Shown one piece after another: positions 22,006 through 29,316 of a stretch of 64,000 nt of DNA (positions within the stretch are counted from its first letter, which is position 1; every line of letters begins with the position of its first letter). The notes beneath the pieces were generated by a model. That model made no database searches, was not told the origin of the DNA, and saw nothing but the letters and a program-made list of their open reading frames with translations. The stretch lies in NCBI RefSeq assembly GCF_030733205.1, contig NZ_JASHJL010000009.1:1-64000 (forward strand). The letters run 5' to 3'. The position numbers and the translations under genes were made by a program. Origin of the DNA: Mameliella sp. MMSF_3455. GTDB taxonomy: Bacteria > Pseudomonadota > Alphaproteobacteria > Rhodobacterales > Rhodobacteraceae.

Positions 22006-23152
22006 TTTCGCCACGACATTTCGGAAGCCGTTCAAGGAACAAGTGGCGGCCTTCCGATTGCGGCTGGGCAACCAGGTGCCCACGGCCAAATGGGACGATC
22101 TGTGGAAAGCGCAGCATGACCGCGCCTTCATGGTGGCGGGCGCCGCCAAGGCGGATCTGCTGGCGGACCTGGCAAAGGCGGTCGAGAAGTCCATCGCCGA
22201 GGGTACCAGCCTGGAAGAATTCCGGCGTGACTTCCGGCAGATCGTCGAGCGGCGCGGCTGGCATGGTTGGACCGGGGAGGGCACGAAAAAGGGCGAGGCC
22301 TGGCGCACCCGGATCATCTACCAGACGAACATGCGCACCAGCTACGCCGCCGGCCGACATGCCCAGCTGGTCGAGGGCGGGTTCAAATATTGGGTCTATC
22401 GCCACGGCGGTGCGCTGGAACCGCGCGAGCAGCACCTTGCATGGGATGGTCTGATCCTGCCCGCAGATCACCCGTTCTGGGCGACGCATTATCCACCTAA
22501 CGGCTGGGGCTGCAGCTGCTATGTCGTCGGCGCCCGTTCGTTGCGGCAGGCGATACGCCTCGGCGGCAACCCGGACGTCACGCTGCCTGACAACTGGAGG
22601 GATCTGAACCCGAAGAGCGGCGAGCCGGACGGGATAGATCGGGGCTGGGGGTACGCCCCCGGGGCCACGGTCTCGAATACGGTGTCAGCGCTTGCAGGCA
22701 AGCTGGACAGTCTTCCCGAACAGCCGTCGGTGGATCTGATCCAGAGCTGGCTGACCGAGAACCTGTTTGGCAATTGGCTGGCAGATCCCAAGGGGCTGTG
22801 GCCCATGCTGCGGCTTAGCGACGAGCAAGCCGAACGAATTGGCGCATCGACCCGTGTGGCCATGATGTCGGAAAGGACGGCTGAGAAACAGCTGCGCGAG
22901 CATCCCGAGCTGACAATCTTCGACTATGGCCAGGCACAGCGCGTTGTCCAGGAGGCGACGGAGGTGCTCCATGATGGTGACAAGAACCTGATTTTCGTTT
23001 TGGCACCGCAAGGGATGAGCGGACATGTCCTGGTCGTAAAGGCAACACGCACGGGCAAGGCCCTGTTCGTCACGAGCTTCAGGCGGCTGAGCGGATCCGA
23101 AGAAGTGAAACGTCGCACTATCGAGCGACTTCGTAGGAGGAATTCGGATTGA
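21992..23152 (+). CDS. Mu F-like minor head protein with C-terminal PBECR nuclease-like domain
   Basis: Residues 1-210 of this 386-residue protein match the Mu F/SPP1 gp7 head-morphogenesis family, with TRIIYQTNMRTSYAAGRHAQ and HYPPNGWGCSCYV. The C-terminal 110 residues look like an extra domain of the phage Barnase-EndoU-Colicin-RelE group: SVDLIQSWLTENLFGNW then FDYGQAQRVVQEAT, FVLAPQ and ALFVTSFRRLSGSEEVKR. Such domains are fused to F-like proteins in several Mu-like phages and could be injected with DNA. The nuclease reading is by pattern only. Confidence 0.85.
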   Translation: MAMADFATTFRKPFKEQVAAFRLRLGNQVPTAKWDDLWKAQHDRAFMVAGAAKADLLADLAKAVEKSIAEGTSLEEFRRDFRQIVERRGWHGWTGEGTKKGEAWRTRIIYQTNMRTSYAAGRHAQLVEGGFKYWVYRHGGALEPREQHLAWDGLILPADHPFWATHYPPNGWGCSCYVVGARSLRQAIRLGGNPDVTLPDNWRDLNPKSGEPDGIDRGWGYAPGATVSNTVSALAGKLDSLPEQPSVDLIQSWLTENLFGNWLADPKGLWPMLRLSDEQAERIGASTRVAMMSERTAEKQLREHPELTIFDYGQAQRVVQEATEVLHDGDKNLIFVLAPQGMSGHVLVVKATRTGKALFVTSFRRLSGSEEVKRRTIERLRRRNSD

Positions 23153-23273
23153 TGTGCAGGCGGTGGGGCCTCGCCCCCGGTTGCCCGGAAACCCCACATG
23201 GCACTCCGATCCGAAGATCGTGTTACGGCCGCGAGAATATCACCGTGTCACGCCTGCGCAGAGGAATATAGCG

Positions 23274-23789
23274 ATGATCGAAGTCGATGTCACCACCGAC
23301 ACCCTGCGGCCAGCGCTGGGGGAGGCGCAACAGGCGCTCTCCGACCTGACGCCTCTGATGCAGGATATTGGCGAGTTGATGGCCGAGCGGACGAAGGGCA
23401 ATTTCAAGACTGGCACAGCGCCGGACGGCACGGCCTGGGCACCGCGCAGCCAGACAACGCTGGACGCCTATGCCGCGCGGGGCGACACGCCGAAGGGCGG
23501 TCCGCTTGTCGGGGTGACACGCGCGTTATCGACGACGATTGCCTACGAGGTCGCGGCCGGACACGTCGATTGGGGCTCAAACATGATCTACGCCGCCGTG
23601 ATGCAGTTCGGCGCGGCCCAGGGGCAGTTCGGCGCGCGGATCGGCAAGGACAAGAACGGTCGCGACTTCTTCATGACGATCCCCTGGGGCGACATCCCGG
23701 CCCGGCCTTTCGTCGGCATTGGCCCCGAGGATGAGACCGCCATTCTGGAGACCATTGAAGACTATCTTAAAGACTTGGTCGACGACTGA
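23274..23789 (+). CDS. Virion morphogenesis protein (Mu gpG-like)
   Basis: The 171-residue protein fits the phage virion morphogenesis (gpG) family: an N-terminal helical part with MAERTKGNFKTGTAPDGTAW and the conserved C-terminal IPWGDIPARPFVGIGPEDE. It takes part in head completion or head-tail joining in Mu. The ATG at 23274 follows an AGAGGA ribosome-binding site; a longer frame from 23154 has unlikely composition. The second late-type element begins 11 bp after its stop. Confidence 0.85.
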   Translation: MIEVDVTTDTLRPALGEAQQALSDLTPLMQDIGELMAERTKGNFKTGTAPDGTAWAPRSQTTLDAYAARGDTPKGGPLVGVTRALSTTIAYEVAAGHVDWGSNMIYAAVMQFGAAQGQFGARIGKDKNGRDFFMTIPWGDIPARPFVGIGPEDETAILETIEDYLKDLVDD

Positions 23790-23800
23790 TCCCCCGCACG

Positions 23801-23840
23801 ACCTTGCCAACGTAACAGGGGCGTTGAAGCGGGCATTTTG
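23801..23840 (+). promoter_or_regulatory. Late promoter-like element B (before I protease)
   Basis: This is the second copy of the 40-bp element, identical to the first over 15 bp at its left end (ACCTTGCCAACGTAA) and sharing TTNAAGCNGGCATTNTG at its right end with the same spacing. It lies directly before the head protease gene, where Mu has the C-dependent promoter PI. The protease ATG is only 5 bp beyond the element. Confidence 0.65.
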
Positions 23841-23845
23841 CCCTC

Positions 23846-24862
23846 ATGAACACGCGTCCCGATATCTCGTCCTTCGAGGCGGTGGCCCTTTCGCTGGAAG
23901 GCGAGGCCCCGCCCGACTGGATCCAGCTCCTGCCCGCGCCGGGCAAGAAGTTCCGCTCGATCGATGGGCGGGGCCCCTGGTTCTACGACAGCGCCGAGGA
24001 GCTGATTGCAGCCAGCACCGCCTCCGGTGAGCGGATCTTCATCGACGTGAACCACGCCACCACGCGCTCCGCCCCGAAGGGTGGCGATGCGCCGGCGGTG
24101 GGCTGGATCGAGGAGCTTCAGGGCCGCCCGGACGGGATCTGGGGCCGTGTGACCTGGAACAGCAAGGGCGCCGAGCTGATGGCGGACCGCGCCTATCACG
24201 GCATCTCGCCGGTGATGTCCTTCAACAAGGCCACCGGCAAGGTGGCGCGGATCTTCCACGCCTCCCTGACCAATACCCCCGCCCTGGGTGGGGCCATCGC
24301 ATCCCTTTCCGAGGAGACAGACGACATGAACATGGCCGCAATCGCGAAGGCTCTGGGCCTCGCGGAAGATGCCGGTGAGGACGCGATCCTCGCCGCCATC
24401 TCGAAGCTGAAGAAGGGCGCGGAGAAGCCCGCCGAGCTCTCCACCCTGGCGCTTGCGCTGGGGGCCGAGGAGGGCGCCAGCGTGGCGGAACTGGCCGTCC
24501 TGGCCAAGGCGGCCGTGGCGAATGCCGGCGACGCCGACGAGGTGGCCGAACTGACCCAGCAGCTGGGCGATCTGCGCGCCGAGCGGTGGCTGGACCAGAA
24601 GGTGGCCGAAGGTCGCGCCATCGATGCGGAGCTGCGCGCGGAACTGTCGGCGCTCTGGATCGACAATCCCGAGCGCGCGGAGAAGCTGGTTAGCCGGCTG
24701 CCCAAGCTCTCGCGGACCCACACCGCCAATCCCGCCCCGAAGGGCGAGGCGATCACCGAACTGAGCGCCGACCAGAAGGTGGTCGCCGACCAGCTCGGGG
24801 TGTCCCACGAGGACTTTCTTGCGCAGCTGAAGGCTGACGCGGGCGAAGAGGAGGCAGCCTGA
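23846..24862 (+). CDS. Mu I-like head maturation protease and scaffold
   Basis: The 338-residue protein matches the Mu gpI family. An N-terminal protease domain contains WIQLLPAPGKKFRSIDGRGP, FIDVNHATTRSAPKG and AYHGISPVMSF, and an Ala- and Glu-rich helical C-terminal half serves as scaffold. In Mu an internal start yields the scaffold Z alone; several internal methionines (for example MNMAAIAKALGL near residue 160) would permit that here. No ribosome-binding site precedes the ATG, and the promoter-like element ends just before it, so translation may be leaderless. Confidence 0.88.
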   Translation: MNTRPDISSFEAVALSLEGEAPPDWIQLLPAPGKKFRSIDGRGPWFYDSAEELIAASTASGERIFIDVNHATTRSAPKGGDAPAVGWIEELQGRPDGIWGRVTWNSKGAELMADRAYHGISPVMSFNKATGKVARIFHASLTNTPALGGAIASLSEETDDMNMAAIAKALGLAEDAGEDAILAAISKLKKGAEKPAELSTLALALGAEEGASVAELAVLAKAAVANAGDADEVAELTQQLGDLRAERWLDQKVAEGRAIDAELRAELSALWIDNPERAEKLVSRLPKLSRTHTANPAPKGEAITELSADQKVVADQLGVSHEDFLAQLKADAGEEEAA

Positions 24863-25299
24863 TGGCCGCACTGACCGCAGACCGCAACACACCCCGTTTC
24901 GAGGGTGACATCCGCCAGGGCGATGTTGCCGCCTCGACCCTGATCTATGCCGGCGCCCTGGTGATGCGGGATGCCTCGGGCAACCTGGTCGAGGGCCAGA
25001 CCGCCACGGGCCTGGTCGGTGCGGGCCGCGCCGAAGAGCGGGTCGACAACTCAGCAGGGTCGGCGGGTGACCTGACCTGCGATTACCGCCCTGGCATCTA
25101 CCGCTTCGCCAACTCGGCGGCGGCGGACGAGATCACCAAGGCCGAGATCGGCGACGTCTGTTACGCAGTCGACGATCAGACTGTCGCCAAGACCGATGGC
25201 ACCTCCACGCGCTCGCCCGCCGGGCTGATCGAAGGTGTCGATGCCAACGGGGTCTGGGTCCGACTGGACGAAGCCCTGACCGCCGCAGCCGCGGCCTGA
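24862..25299 (+). CDS. Capsid decoration-like protein
   Basis: The 145-residue protein lies between protease and major head genes and has the beta-rich, small-residue composition of head decoration or DUF2190-type proteins (QGDVAASTLIYAGALVMRDA, TATGLVGAG, GVWVRLDEALTAAAA). It would stabilise the capsid surface. It overlaps the protease stop by one base (TGATG) and is followed by the major head gene after 13 bp. Confidence 0.65.
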   Translation: MAALTADRNTPRFEGDIRQGDVAASTLIYAGALVMRDASGNLVEGQTATGLVGAGRAEERVDNSAGSAGDLTCDYRPGIYRFANSAAADEITKAEIGDVCYAVDDQTVAKTDGTSTRSPAGLIEGVDANGVWVRLDEALTAAAAA

Positions 25300-25312
25300 G
25301 AGGAGACCTGAC

Positions 25313-26206
25313 ATGCTCATCAATGCCGCAAACCTGAACAGCCTTCGCGTCGGGTTCTCCGGGGCCTTCAAGAACGGCCTGGGCATGGCGCCCAGCCAGT
25401 GGAGCAGCGTCGCGACCGAGGTTCGTTCCTCGCAGACCAGCCAGAAATACGGCTGGCTGGGCCAGATGCCGAACGTCCGCGAGTGGATCGGGCCGCGCGC
25501 CGTCCAGAACCTAGAACAGCACGATTACTCCATCGAGGAGAAGGGCTTCGAGCTGACGGTCGGGGTCAAGCGCCGCCATGTCGAGACCGACAACCTCGGG
25601 ATCTACGCGCCCATGTTCACCGAGATGGGGCGCGCCACCGGGGCCAAGAAGGACCAGCTGATCTATTCCCTGCTGAAGGCCGGGTTCACCACAGAGTGCT
25701 ACGATGGCCAGAACTTCTTCGATACCGACCACCCGGTGAAGGACGAGAATGGCGACGATATCTCCGTTGCCAACACCGACGGCGGCTCCGGCACGCCCTG
25801 GTTCCTGCTGGATACCTCGCGCGCGCTCAAGCCGCTGATCCTGCAGATCGGCAAGGAATTCAAGTTCGTTTCCAAGGACCGCGAACAGGACGACAACGTT
25901 TTCGACAACGCTGAGTTCGTCTACGGCGCCGACGGCTACATGAACGCGGGTTTCGGCTTCTGGCAGATGGCCTGGGGGTCCAAGCAGACCCTGAATGCCG
26001 CCAATTACGCAACGGCGCGCGCCGCGCTCTCGGGCATGAAGGGCGACTACGGCCGCCCGCTGGGCCTGATGCCGAACCTCCTGGTGGTGCCACCCCAGCT
26101 GGAAAGCGCGGGCCGCAAGATTCTCAACTCCGAGTACGCCTCGGGTGGCGAGACCAACGAGTGGAAAGGCACCGCCGAACTGCTCGTCGTGCCCTGGCTG
26201 GCGTGA
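25313..26206 (+). CDS. Major head subunit (Mu gpT-like)
   Basis: The 297-residue protein matches the Mu gpT major head family, including the start MLINAANLNSLRVGFSGAFK, WLGQMPNVREWIGPR, IEEKGFELTVGVKR and the end TAELLVVPWLA. It builds the icosahedral shell. A GAGGAG ribosome-binding site lies directly upstream, consistent with high expression. Confidence 0.95.
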   Translation: MLINAANLNSLRVGFSGAFKNGLGMAPSQWSSVATEVRSSQTSQKYGWLGQMPNVREWIGPRAVQNLEQHDYSIEEKGFELTVGVKRRHVETDNLGIYAPMFTEMGRATGAKKDQLIYSLLKAGFTTECYDGQNFFDTDHPVKDENGDDISVANTDGGSGTPWFLLDTSRALKPLILQIGKEFKFVSKDREQDDNVFDNAEFVYGADGYMNAGFGFWQMAWGSKQTLNAANYATARAALSGMKGDYGRPLGLMPNLLVVPPQLESAGRKILNSEYASGGETNEWKGTAELLVVPWLA

Positions 26207-26216
26207 GGGGTGAGGC

Positions 26217-26600
26217 ATGACCCGCGAGGAGCTTGACGCGCGCGCCGACGAACTCGGGATCAACACCAACTCGCGCTGGAAGGACGAAACGGTGGCCGAG
26301 AAGATCGCCGAGGCAGAGGCCGCGCTGGAGGCGAAGGATACCATGCCGGGAGGGGCCTTCGACGGCTCTGGGCCGGTGCAGGGGGCGGGCGAAGGCGCCG
26401 CCCCCATCAAATCCTCCGACCCGAAGCAGCCGCCCGAAGGCGTGCTGACCGTCGTCGGCCCCAAGAAGGGCCGCAGGCGCATCAATCGACACTTTACCCC
26501 CGAGCCGGTGAAGATCCCCCTTGCCGAGCTGAGCGATGACGAGATCGCCATGCTGGCCGATGATCCGAAACTTACCCTGTCCGGTCTGCCTCAAGACTGA
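26217..26600 (+). CDS. Small head/tail region protein with HeH-like start
   Basis: The 127-residue protein begins with a short helix-extended-helix-like module (REELDARADELGINTNSRWK, then DETVAEKIAEAEA). A flexible Gly/Pro-rich linker and a C-terminal part ending LAELSDDEIAMLADDPKLTL follow. Proteins of this kind often follow the major head gene, but the role is not known. A 99-bp very GC-rich gap follows it. Confidence 0.6.
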   Translation: MTREELDARADELGINTNSRWKDETVAEKIAEAEAALEAKDTMPGGAFDGSGPVQGAGEGAAPIKSSDPKQPPEGVLTVVGPKKGRRRINRHFTPEPVKIPLAELSDDEIAMLADDPKLTLSGLPQD

Positions 26601-26699
26601 CACCGCGCGCCGTGCCGGAGGGGGCGCGGCGGGCCACTTTCCCGGCGGTTGCGCCCCCGCGCCGCCGGGGCTTTCCACCCTTGTTGAACGGTCCTTCAC

Positions 26700-27128
26700 A
26701 TGCCCTACTGCACCCAGGCAGATCTCGAAGAGCGCTACGGCACCCAGCTGCTGATCGACCTGACCGACCGGGGCGAGCTGGCCACGGGAACCATCGACAC
26801 CGACACCGTAACCCGCGCGATCTCCGAGGCGGACGCGCTGATCGACGGCTACGTCAAGGGCCGCTACACGCTGCCCTTCGCCGTGACGCCCGACCCGATC
26901 CCCAAGATCAGCCGTGAGATCGCGATCTACACGCTGCATGTCTACGAGCCGAACGAGAAGATCGTCCGCGACTATCAACAGGCCATCAAGACGCTGCAGG
27001 AGATCGCCAAGGGCAACGTGATCCTGGACGCCGACGGCGTGACCCCCTCGGAGACCGGGGCAGGCGGCGTGCGCGTCAACGATCGCGAGCGGCCGTTCAC
27101 GGCCGAGAACCTCAAGGGCTTCATCTGA
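26700..27128 (+). CDS. Mu gp36-like protein (DUF1320)
   Basis: The 142-residue protein matches the gp36/DUF1320 family: YCTQADLEERYGTQLLIDLT at the start, ISEADALIDGYVKGRYTLPF and a helical middle with EIAIYTLHVYEPNEKI. It is likely a head-tail connector component. The stop overlaps the next start (TGATG). Confidence 0.88.
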   Translation: MPYCTQADLEERYGTQLLIDLTDRGELATGTIDTDTVTRAISEADALIDGYVKGRYTLPFAVTPDPIPKISREIAIYTLHVYEPNEKIVRDYQQAIKTLQEIAKGNVILDADGVTPSETGAGGVRVNDRERPFTAENLKGFI

Positions 27129-27562
27129 TGCTGTCCGAGGTCAAGGCACGCCTTGAGGCGCAGGTTCCAGAGCTGGACGGCCGGGTCGGTCTCGCCGCCG
27201 AGTTCACCGCCATCCTGAAGGACGGCCGTGTTCCGAGCGGCGGCGTGAACGCCTATGTCCTGCCCGGCACGACCACGGGCGTGCCCGCCCAGACGATGGG
27301 CGCCGGTCTCTTCATCCAGCCGGTGCGGCGCGGCGTCTCCATCGCCACCTTTGTGCAGTCGACCGACGCGCGCGGCCAGCGCGCCCTGGGCCGCCTCGAT
27401 GACTTCCTGGCCGACATTCAGAGCGCAATCTGCGGCTGGGCGCCGGGGGGCGAGGTCGGCGTTTTCGAACTCTCTGCCGAGCGCCCGGCACCCTCGCAAC
27501 GTGGACTGATGGCCTTTGTCACCGAGTTCCGCATCAACGACCAGCTGAGGATCACCACATGA
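27128..27562 (+). CDS. Mu gp37-like protein, probable tail terminator
   Basis: The 144-residue protein has the size, position and pattern of gp37/tail-terminator proteins: EVKARLEAQVPELDGRVGLA, then a conserved central VPAQTMGAGLFIQPVRRGVS and a final FVTEFRINDQLRI. It would cap the tail at the head-proximal end. It overlaps both neighbours. Confidence 0.75.
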   Translation: MLSEVKARLEAQVPELDGRVGLAAEFTAILKDGRVPSGGVNAYVLPGTTTGVPAQTMGAGLFIQPVRRGVSIATFVQSTDARGQRALGRLDDFLADIQSAICGWAPGGEVGVFELSAERPAPSQRGLMAFVTEFRINDQLRITT

Positions 27563-27693
27563 CCAGGCTCCCGCAGTCCGGAGGCAGCTTCACCCGCACC
27601 GAGAAGGGCGCGCTGAAGCAGACCGTCAAGCCTCCGAAACCCGCGCCACGTCCCAAGCCCGAACCGGCAGAGCCTGCAAAGAAGGAGGCCTGA
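27559..27693 (+). CDS. 44-residue Pro/Lys-rich protein
   Basis: This short gene fits exactly between the gp37-like gene (ATGA overlap) and the tail tube gene, whose ribosome-binding site (AAGGAGG) lies in its last codons. The product is MTRLPQSGGSFTRTEKGALK followed by a Pro-, Lys- and Ala-rich tail. Mu has a small gene (gp38) in the same place, but sequence likeness is not evident. Confidence 0.5.
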   Translation: MTRLPQSGGSFTRTEKGALKQTVKPPKPAPRPKPEPAEPAKKEA

Positions 27694-27696
27694 TCC

Positions 27697-28629
27697 ATGC
27701 CGATGTACTTCCGCAAAAAGGTCATTCTGGCCAAGATCGAGACCACCTACGGCACCGATGCGGCCCCCACGGGCGCGGCCAATGCCATCCTCGCCTCCGA
27801 GATCAGTATCCAGCCGATGCAGGGCGCCGATGCCGACCGGGGCCATGACACGCCTTACCTCGGCGCCAATGCCACGATCCCCTATGATCTGCATGCCGTT
27901 ATGAGCTTCAAGGTCGAACTGGAGCCTTCGGGCACCGCGGGGACTGTCCCCGCCTGGGGACCGCTCATCCGCGCCTGCGGCTGTGCCGAGACGGTGACCC
28001 CCGGCACCTCGGTGGTCTACAACCCCGTCTCGGACAGTTTCGAGAGTGCCACATTCTACCTGCACATCGATGGGCATCTGTTCACCCTGACCGGGGCGCG
28101 CGGAAACTGCGATATCACCATCAACGCCAGTGGCATCCCGGTGCTGGAGTTCACCTTCACCGGCCTCTGGACCAAGCCCGCCGCCGGCACGCTGCCCACG
28201 CCCGACTACAGCGCCTGGCAGAAGCCCCGCGTCGCGTCGAACACCGCCACGCCGCTCTTCACCATCGACAGCGAGGACATGGTGATGCGCAGCTTCAAGT
28301 TGGGACTGGGCAACCAGGTGGAGGGGCGGTTCCTGGTCGGCGCCGAGGAGATCGTGATCGTCGACCGGTCCGACATGATCGAATGCCAGGTCGAGGCGGT
28401 GGCCGTTGCGACGCTCGATCCCTGGGCGCTGGCCCGCGACCAGACTTCCGTCGCGGTGGCCCTGACCCACGGCACCGGCGCCGGCCGCATCGCGGCGCTC
28501 TCGGCGCCGACCTGCCAGATGCAGCGCCCCGGCAACCCGACCGAGGCTCAGGGCATCATGGAATGGCCGCTCAACCTGGTCCCGTTGCCCGGTTTGGGCA
28601 ACGACCAATGGACCCTCACCCTGACCTGA
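27697..28629 (+). CDS. Major tail tube protein (siphovirus type)
   Basis: The 310-residue, beta-rich protein begins YFRKKVILAKIETTYGTDAA and continues with IQPMQGADADRGHDTPYLGA, as in tail tube proteins of long-tailed phages. It is followed by the chaperone pair and tape measure, which fixes the assignment by gene order. No tail sheath gene is present in the window, so the tail is non-contractile, unlike Mu itself. Confidence 0.85.
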   Translation: MPMYFRKKVILAKIETTYGTDAAPTGAANAILASEISIQPMQGADADRGHDTPYLGANATIPYDLHAVMSFKVELEPSGTAGTVPAWGPLIRACGCAETVTPGTSVVYNPVSDSFESATFYLHIDGHLFTLTGARGNCDITINASGIPVLEFTFTGLWTKPAAGTLPTPDYSAWQKPRVASNTATPLFTIDSEDMVMRSFKLGLGNQVEGRFLVGAEEIVIVDRSDMIECQVEAVAVATLDPWALARDQTSVAVALTHGTGAGRIAALSAPTCQMQRPGNPTEAQGIMEWPLNLVPLPGLGNDQWTLTLT

Positions 28630-28641
28630 CGGAGACCCCCA

Positions 28642-28953
28642 ATGGCATTTCGCATCGCTGAAGAGCGTGTGTTCACCCGCACCGTCCAGACCGCCGATGG
28701 ACAGGACTTTCGCGCCGAGTTCGTCATTCTGCCCGACGACGAGATGGGCGAGGTCAGCGCGGAGGGCGTCGAGGGCGAGAAGGCCGTCATGCGCAAAATC
28801 GTGCGGCGCCTCGATGACATCGAGGGCGAGGACAAGAAACCGATCCTGTATTCACCCGAACTGCTGGAGCGGGTGATCGGCTTTGCCGACCTGCGGATCG
28901 CGCTCCTGCGTGCCTACAACGAAGGTCGGATCGAGGCCCGCCGGGGAAACTGA
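28642..28953 (+). CDS. Tail assembly chaperone, short form (gpG-like)
   Basis: The 103-residue protein lies between the tail tube and tape measure genes, the fixed place of the tail assembly chaperone. It begins MAFRIAEERVFTRTVQTADG and ends IEARRGN. The last two sense codons before its stop are part of the slippery heptamer GGGAAAC, so a fraction of ribosomes should shift by -1 and make the longer fusion. The chaperone coats the tape measure during tail assembly. Confidence 0.82.
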   Translation: MAFRIAEERVFTRTVQTADGQDFRAEFVILPDDEMGEVSAEGVEGEKAVMRKIVRRLDDIEGEDKKPILYSPELLERVIGFADLRIALLRAYNEGRIEARRGN

Positions 28954-29303
28954 AATGGGCCGGGCGCGCGCTGATCGAGGGGCATTTCTCGGACCAGTCC
29001 GGCCCGGCCCGACAGATCGACCGGGACGCGGCGTTCTGGGGCATCCCGCCCGAACTCTTGCGGACAAAGGATGCACAGGAGGCGCTCTGGCCCGAGCATG
29101 TCGCCGCGCTGGAGGCCTTTGCCGTGGTCAGCAGCCAGTGGCGGATCGAGCCGCGCTTCGGTGCCGCGACCCGCTGGCTGGGTCTGGACTACACCGCCGC
29201 GGAGGCCGGGCTACGCCTGGCCGGGATCGATGTGACGCCCGACCTCTGGGCGGACATCCGGCAGATCGAGCAGGGCGCCAAAGAGGCCTTGAACCGGGAT
29301 TGA
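28642..29303 (+). CDS. Tail assembly chaperone, -1 frameshift fusion (gpGT-like)
   Basis: Reading from 28642, a -1 slip on G-GGA-AAC at 28944-28950 joins the short form to a second frame that is open to 29303. The joined part begins GKLKWAGRALIEGHFSD and continues through a DUF1799-like region with LWPEHVAALEAFAVVSSQW, giving about 220 residues. The second frame has no ATG start; only a TTG at 29058 exists, deep inside the conserved-looking part. This is the G/GT arrangement of lambda, where the slip site is GGGAAAG. The fusion binds the tape measure through its T part. Confidence 0.8.
28944..28950 (+). other. Programmed -1 ribosomal frameshift site GGGAAAC
   Basis: The heptamer fits X-XXY-YYZ in the chaperone frame (CGG GGA AAC, then TGA at 28951-28953). 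After slipping, both tRNAs re-pair to GGG and AAA. The stop directly after the site would raise pausing. Confidence 0.8.
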
Positions 29304-29316
29304 ATGGGGGGGTGAC

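Noticed and set aside
29058-29303. Separate gene with a TTG start after the tail chaperone
   Set aside because: The frame is open and protein-like well before this TTG, back to the GGGAAAC slip site, so it is the second half of a frameshift product.
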